A DNA stretch of 64,000 nucleotides from Theobroma cacao (taxonomy: Eukaryota > Streptophyta > Magnoliopsida > Malvales > Malvaceae), in contig NC_030851.1 in the NCBI RefSeq assembly GCF_000208745.1, positions 35,882,091-35,946,090 of the forward strand. The letters run 5' to 3'. Under the pieces are notes generated by a model that saw only the letters and a list, made by a program, of their open reading frames with translations, ran no database searches and was not told the DNA's origin. This document shows positions 62,453-64,000 of the stretch, in pieces (position 1 is the stretch's first letter; each line of letters begins with the position of its first letter). Position numbers and translations under genes: made by a program.

Positions 62453-62607
62453 TAAATATCCGGTCGCCAAAAATTCAAGGACATTCCAATTATCCAGCGA
62501 GTGAACAAAGGCACTGCCGAGCTCCTAAGTTCTAGTTATAGGGAGAAAAATCTGAAAAACCCCACACGCAAAACCCTGCTTTTCAATCCCACTGTTTTTG
62601 GCCAAAA
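62453..62607 (+). promoter_or_regulatory. 5' flank of the armadillo-type gene
   Basis: Only 155 bp separate the Harbinger-like element's end from the ATG. They contain a C-rich leader-like stretch (CCCCACACGCAAAACCCTG) but no clear TATA box, so the promoter may extend into the transposon. Confidence 0.4.
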
Positions 62608-64000
62608 ATGATTGCATCAACTCTCTCAACTCACTTTAATATCAAGCTGCCTAATCCTCAGCAAGCATTTACACCCTCCAGCAGCATGGAAGCTATGTCC
62701 GTAAAACCCAGAAGAAAAAACTCTTCCTTTTCAGCAAAGTTTCGTCATTTGCATCATTACCATCATCTTTGGAGCAGTTTCTTCAAACCCAACTCGTGTT
62801 CCGTCCGTACGGTCCTCAGCAAAGTCAGTGGTGATGGTGGTATGGTTGATGCCACTCCGCAGGAGCCTGCTGCAGTTTCTGTAAGTTTTAAAGTCTAAGA
62901 TTCTTTGTTTCTCATCTGGGTCCTCATAATTTGATTTGAAAGTTTTTTTCTGTTAGTTGTTTTTGCTCTCTTTTTTTTTTTTGAGTTTTATATTAATGGA
63001 AAGAAAGATGTTTCTCAATTAGAAAGTAGAACCTTTATGGTTTCAGAATGTGAATGATTGGTCAAATGAAGTGCGTTTGAAACTTGTTAGTATCGCATTC
63101 ATCGGAATACGAAATGGGGAATTAGACCAGATATTGGTAGGAATACAGTTTTGGTTCAGGACAAAAAATTGGAAATTTATTTTTAGATAGAATGTACCAC
63201 AGAGCTACAACGACAACAAATAGGAAGCCTTTCACCACCATGAGGGGTCGGCTATATAGATAATAATGCGTCACTGTTCCCTGTTTAAAACCATATCCGC
63301 AGAATGTATCATAGAGCTGTTACAGAAAAATGGGGTGTAAGGAGCTTTTGCCAAAATTGTACTGAAGAATGGAAGTCAAATTTTGGTTATCAAGCAGTCC
63401 GAACAATGAGCTTGATAAAATGCTATACATTAAAGGTTTGTAGGTTTTTTAAGCACTTTTTGAATTGGGAGGGGAGGATTCAACATTTGAAAGGTGCAAT
63501 AAGGAGTCTATGCTCTATGCAGAACAGATTAAATGTTATAATTTCCCTGGTGGGCAGTCAGGGGAGACTTTAATTTTTAATCGCCCTGAGCTTGGCCTTT
63601 AGACCTGTCTGGTTAAGCCTCCAACTTCTTATTCATATGTTTAAGCTTGAAGCATTTGATGATCCCAAAAAATATAACATGGTTATTTTTGGTCTGTTTT
63701 TCCTTTAGTTTTGATATGTACTTACAATTACAACTATTATTTTATTCTTGCCCTTGCGCCCCCCCCCCCCTACCGGCCCCCAACTCCCCTTTCTTTCTTT
63801 CTTTCTTTTTTTATTTCTTAAAAGAAATGTCTATTAATCTAAGATGCAGACAACGGAATGATACAGCTTGTTATGCTAATTCCAGGATGCTGAAGAAATA
63901 AACAGTAGTTCTTCTACTTTAGGTGACAACTATGTGGCCTTATTTGTACGGATGCTTGGGCTTGACCATGATCCTCTTGACCGAGAACAGGCAGTAATGG
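62608..64000 (+). CDS. Probable plastid-targeted armadillo-repeat protein, 5' part (runs off window)
   Basis: Exon 1, 62608-62880 (91 codons), ends at a GTAAGT donor in phase 0. Exon 2 starts at 63886 after CCAG and is open to the window end. The N-terminus (MIASTLSTHFNIKLPNP) is rich in Ser, Thr, Asn, His and Arg and poor in acids, like a chloroplast transit peptide. It is followed by VSGDGGMVDATPQEP. Exon 2 reads DAEEINSSSSTLGDNY, then VALFVRMLGLDHDPLDREQA, which I recall from the start of a plant ARM-repeat protein (At1g23180-like). The intron is about 1 kb with a C11 run and TTTC repeats near 63758-63810. Two frames inside it (63304-63573 and 63647-63901) are intron noise. Family assignment is from memory of a short stretch. 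Confidence 0.55.

Noticed and set aside
63304..63901. Two plus-strand frames (89 and 84 codons)
   Set aside because: They lie inside intron 1 of the armadillo-type gene, between a good GTAAGT donor and the acceptor at 63885, and have no family resemblance.

Overview
The window looks like nuclear DNA of a dicotyledonous plant. It is AT-rich, its genes carry GT-AG introns, and much of it is old transposon sequence. It encodes plant-specific proteins: a DELLA gibberellin-response repressor and a nuclear-encoded chloroplast NDH subunit. The species cannot be named from the sequence. Single undetermined bases at 44358 and 59808 show that it is a draft assembly.

Genes. Four genes can be supported. 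(1) An intact, intronless DELLA/GRAS gene on the minus strand, 17443-19290, 615 aa. (2) A ten-exon gene on the plus strand, 37801-42889, 582 aa, for a TMEM214/DUF2359-type membrane protein. (3) A five-exon gene on the minus strand, 43414-44807, 195 aa, for NdhL, a membrane subunit of the chloroplast NDH complex. It converges on gene 2. (4) The first two coding exons of a gene running off the right edge (62608-64000+), probably a plastid-targeted armadillo-repeat protein. The first ~115 bases may hold the last exon of a fifth gene. From memory, genes 2 and 3 are also neighbours in Arabidopsis, and a gene like number 4 lies beside the paralogue of gene 2. The right half may therefore keep an old gene neighbourhood that transposons have stretched apart.

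Mobile DNA, left to right. 3310-7290: pieces of an L1-type LINE around a 2.3-kb LTR-like segment. 7575-14095: a second LINE split by a complete but decayed Copia element (7902-12630) with LTRs, tRNA-Met primer site, polypurine tract and a near-matching 5-bp target duplication. 22.5-26.2 kb: three small hAT-like MITEs, two of one family. 31316-33293: a pogo/Tigger-type transposon with Emigrant/Lemi1-like ends, a TA duplication and a broken CENP-B-like transposase. 35.3-37.3 kb: two more MITE candidates. 45058-45940: a MITE with a tandem-repeat core just upstream of NdhL. 47858-59240: a minus-strand L1 whose ORF2 is interrupted by a 4-kb hAT element and whose ORF1-ORF2 junction holds an LTR-like piece that itself contains a clean 814-bp hAT MITE. 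59461-62452: a Harbinger-like element ending only 155 bp before the start codon of gene 4.

The rest is AT-rich intergenic sequence with microsatellites and no recognisable gene. I found no tRNA, rRNA or known microRNA gene by eye, and no CRISPR or bacterial-type feature. Apart from the unusual transposon architectures I see no evidence of an undescribed biological system.
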